Shown: in pieces, positions 33,071 through 33,330 of the stretch
Position numbering within the stretch: the first letter of the stretch is position 1
Layout: each line of letters begins with the position of its first letter
Origin: an uncultured Collinsella sp.
Lineage (GTDB): Bacteria > Actinomycetota > Coriobacteriia > Coriobacteriales > Coriobacteriaceae
Assembly: GCA_900551815.1 (NCBI GenBank)
Contig: URXE01000022.1
Coordinates: 1-33,330, forward strand
Length of the DNA: 33,330 nucleotides
Reading direction: 5' to 3'
Position numbers and translations under genes: made by a program
Notes under the pieces: generated by a model
Databases searched by the model: none
Seen by the model: the letters and a program-made list of their open reading frames with translations, nothing else
Told to the model about the DNA's origin: nothing

Positions 33071-33330
33071 GATCTTCCTTTCGTACATGCGAATCGCGGG
33101 CACCCTGCCCGCTTTGCTGTTTGGAAAGATACGACCCCGACCGGGCAGCACCCGCGCCAACTGCGGTTTCTTACGGGCATTTGATAAACCCTTACCGCAA
33201 GCGCGGCAGGGCTTTACAAACGAATAACAATCCAGCGCCAAATATGGCGCACCTTTTACACCAATAAAAGCAAAGTTGGGGGTGCGGACGATTTCTTGGA
33301 CCGCGCCTAGGCGTATCCAAGCTTCCTGCG
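33071..33330 (-). promoter_or_regulatory. Upstream region of the pst operon
   Basis: No gene is present. A small palindrome GCGCCA-AATA-TGGCGC lies at 33235-33250. I could not identify a convincing Pho box or promoter, although the region is the expected place for PhoP-type control. Confidence 0.4.

Overview
The window is a GC-rich chromosomal segment, most likely from a gut actinobacterium of the class Coriobacteriia, probably Collinsella or a close relative. This assignment is an inference from high GC, codon use, the gene set and the many short palindromic repeats; no rRNA or other marker is present to prove it.

Region 1 (1-8761, minus strand) is the proximal part of a type I BREX phage-defence locus read right to left: brxA, brxB, brxC, pglX. 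The pglZ and brxL genes of a complete system would lie beyond the left edge. Two features stand out. First, pglX is divided. Its methyltransferase and recognition part ends at 1089 and a separate start at 88 opens what looks like the PglX C-terminal domain. Between them sits an unexpected gene with a HEPN-type R-N-x3-H motif and a C-terminal winged-helix-like region. The whole 89-1735 stretch is much more AT-rich than its flanks, so target-recognition region and HEPN gene look like one imported cassette. Second, the 5' end of brxA contains a run of twelve G. With G12 the conserved N-terminus is out of frame with its best start (GTG at 8761, GGAG ribosome site), and G11 would restore it. This looks like a slipped-strand phase switch for the BREX operon.

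Region 2 (9069-20884) is mostly housekeeping: an orphan Phd-like remnant, serC and serA (serine biosynthesis), an M20 peptidase, a DUF1015-like protein, two tandem histidine phosphatases, a nitroreductase, an HdeD-like membrane protein, a UPF0178 protein, a putative manganese/heavy-metal exporter with a clear promoter and operator, and a DnaQ-fold exonuclease. A MITE-like inverted repeat and a lone nuclease-like gene follow serA.

Region 3 (21237-26355) starts with a second, divergent member of the same nuclease-like family. A metal-resistance cluster follows: an ArsR/SmtB repressor under a consensus promoter buried in its own 23-bp inverted-repeat operator, a stand-alone HMA metal-binding protein, and a P1B-type Zn/Cd/Pb ATPase lacking its own HMA domain and preceded by a second operator copy. 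After a 28-bp perfect inverted repeat comes a DtxR/MntR-type regulator.

Region 4 (26568-33070, minus strand) carries a Cof-type HAD phosphatase, a Uup-like ABC-F protein and the phosphate uptake operon pstS-pstC-pstA-pstB, ending in an intrinsic terminator. PstS has a Tat-type lipoprotein signal. A 13-bp-arm palindrome occurs twice in the window (16.6 kb and 29.3 kb) in opposite orientation. No rRNA, convincing tRNA, CRISPR array or transposase was found.
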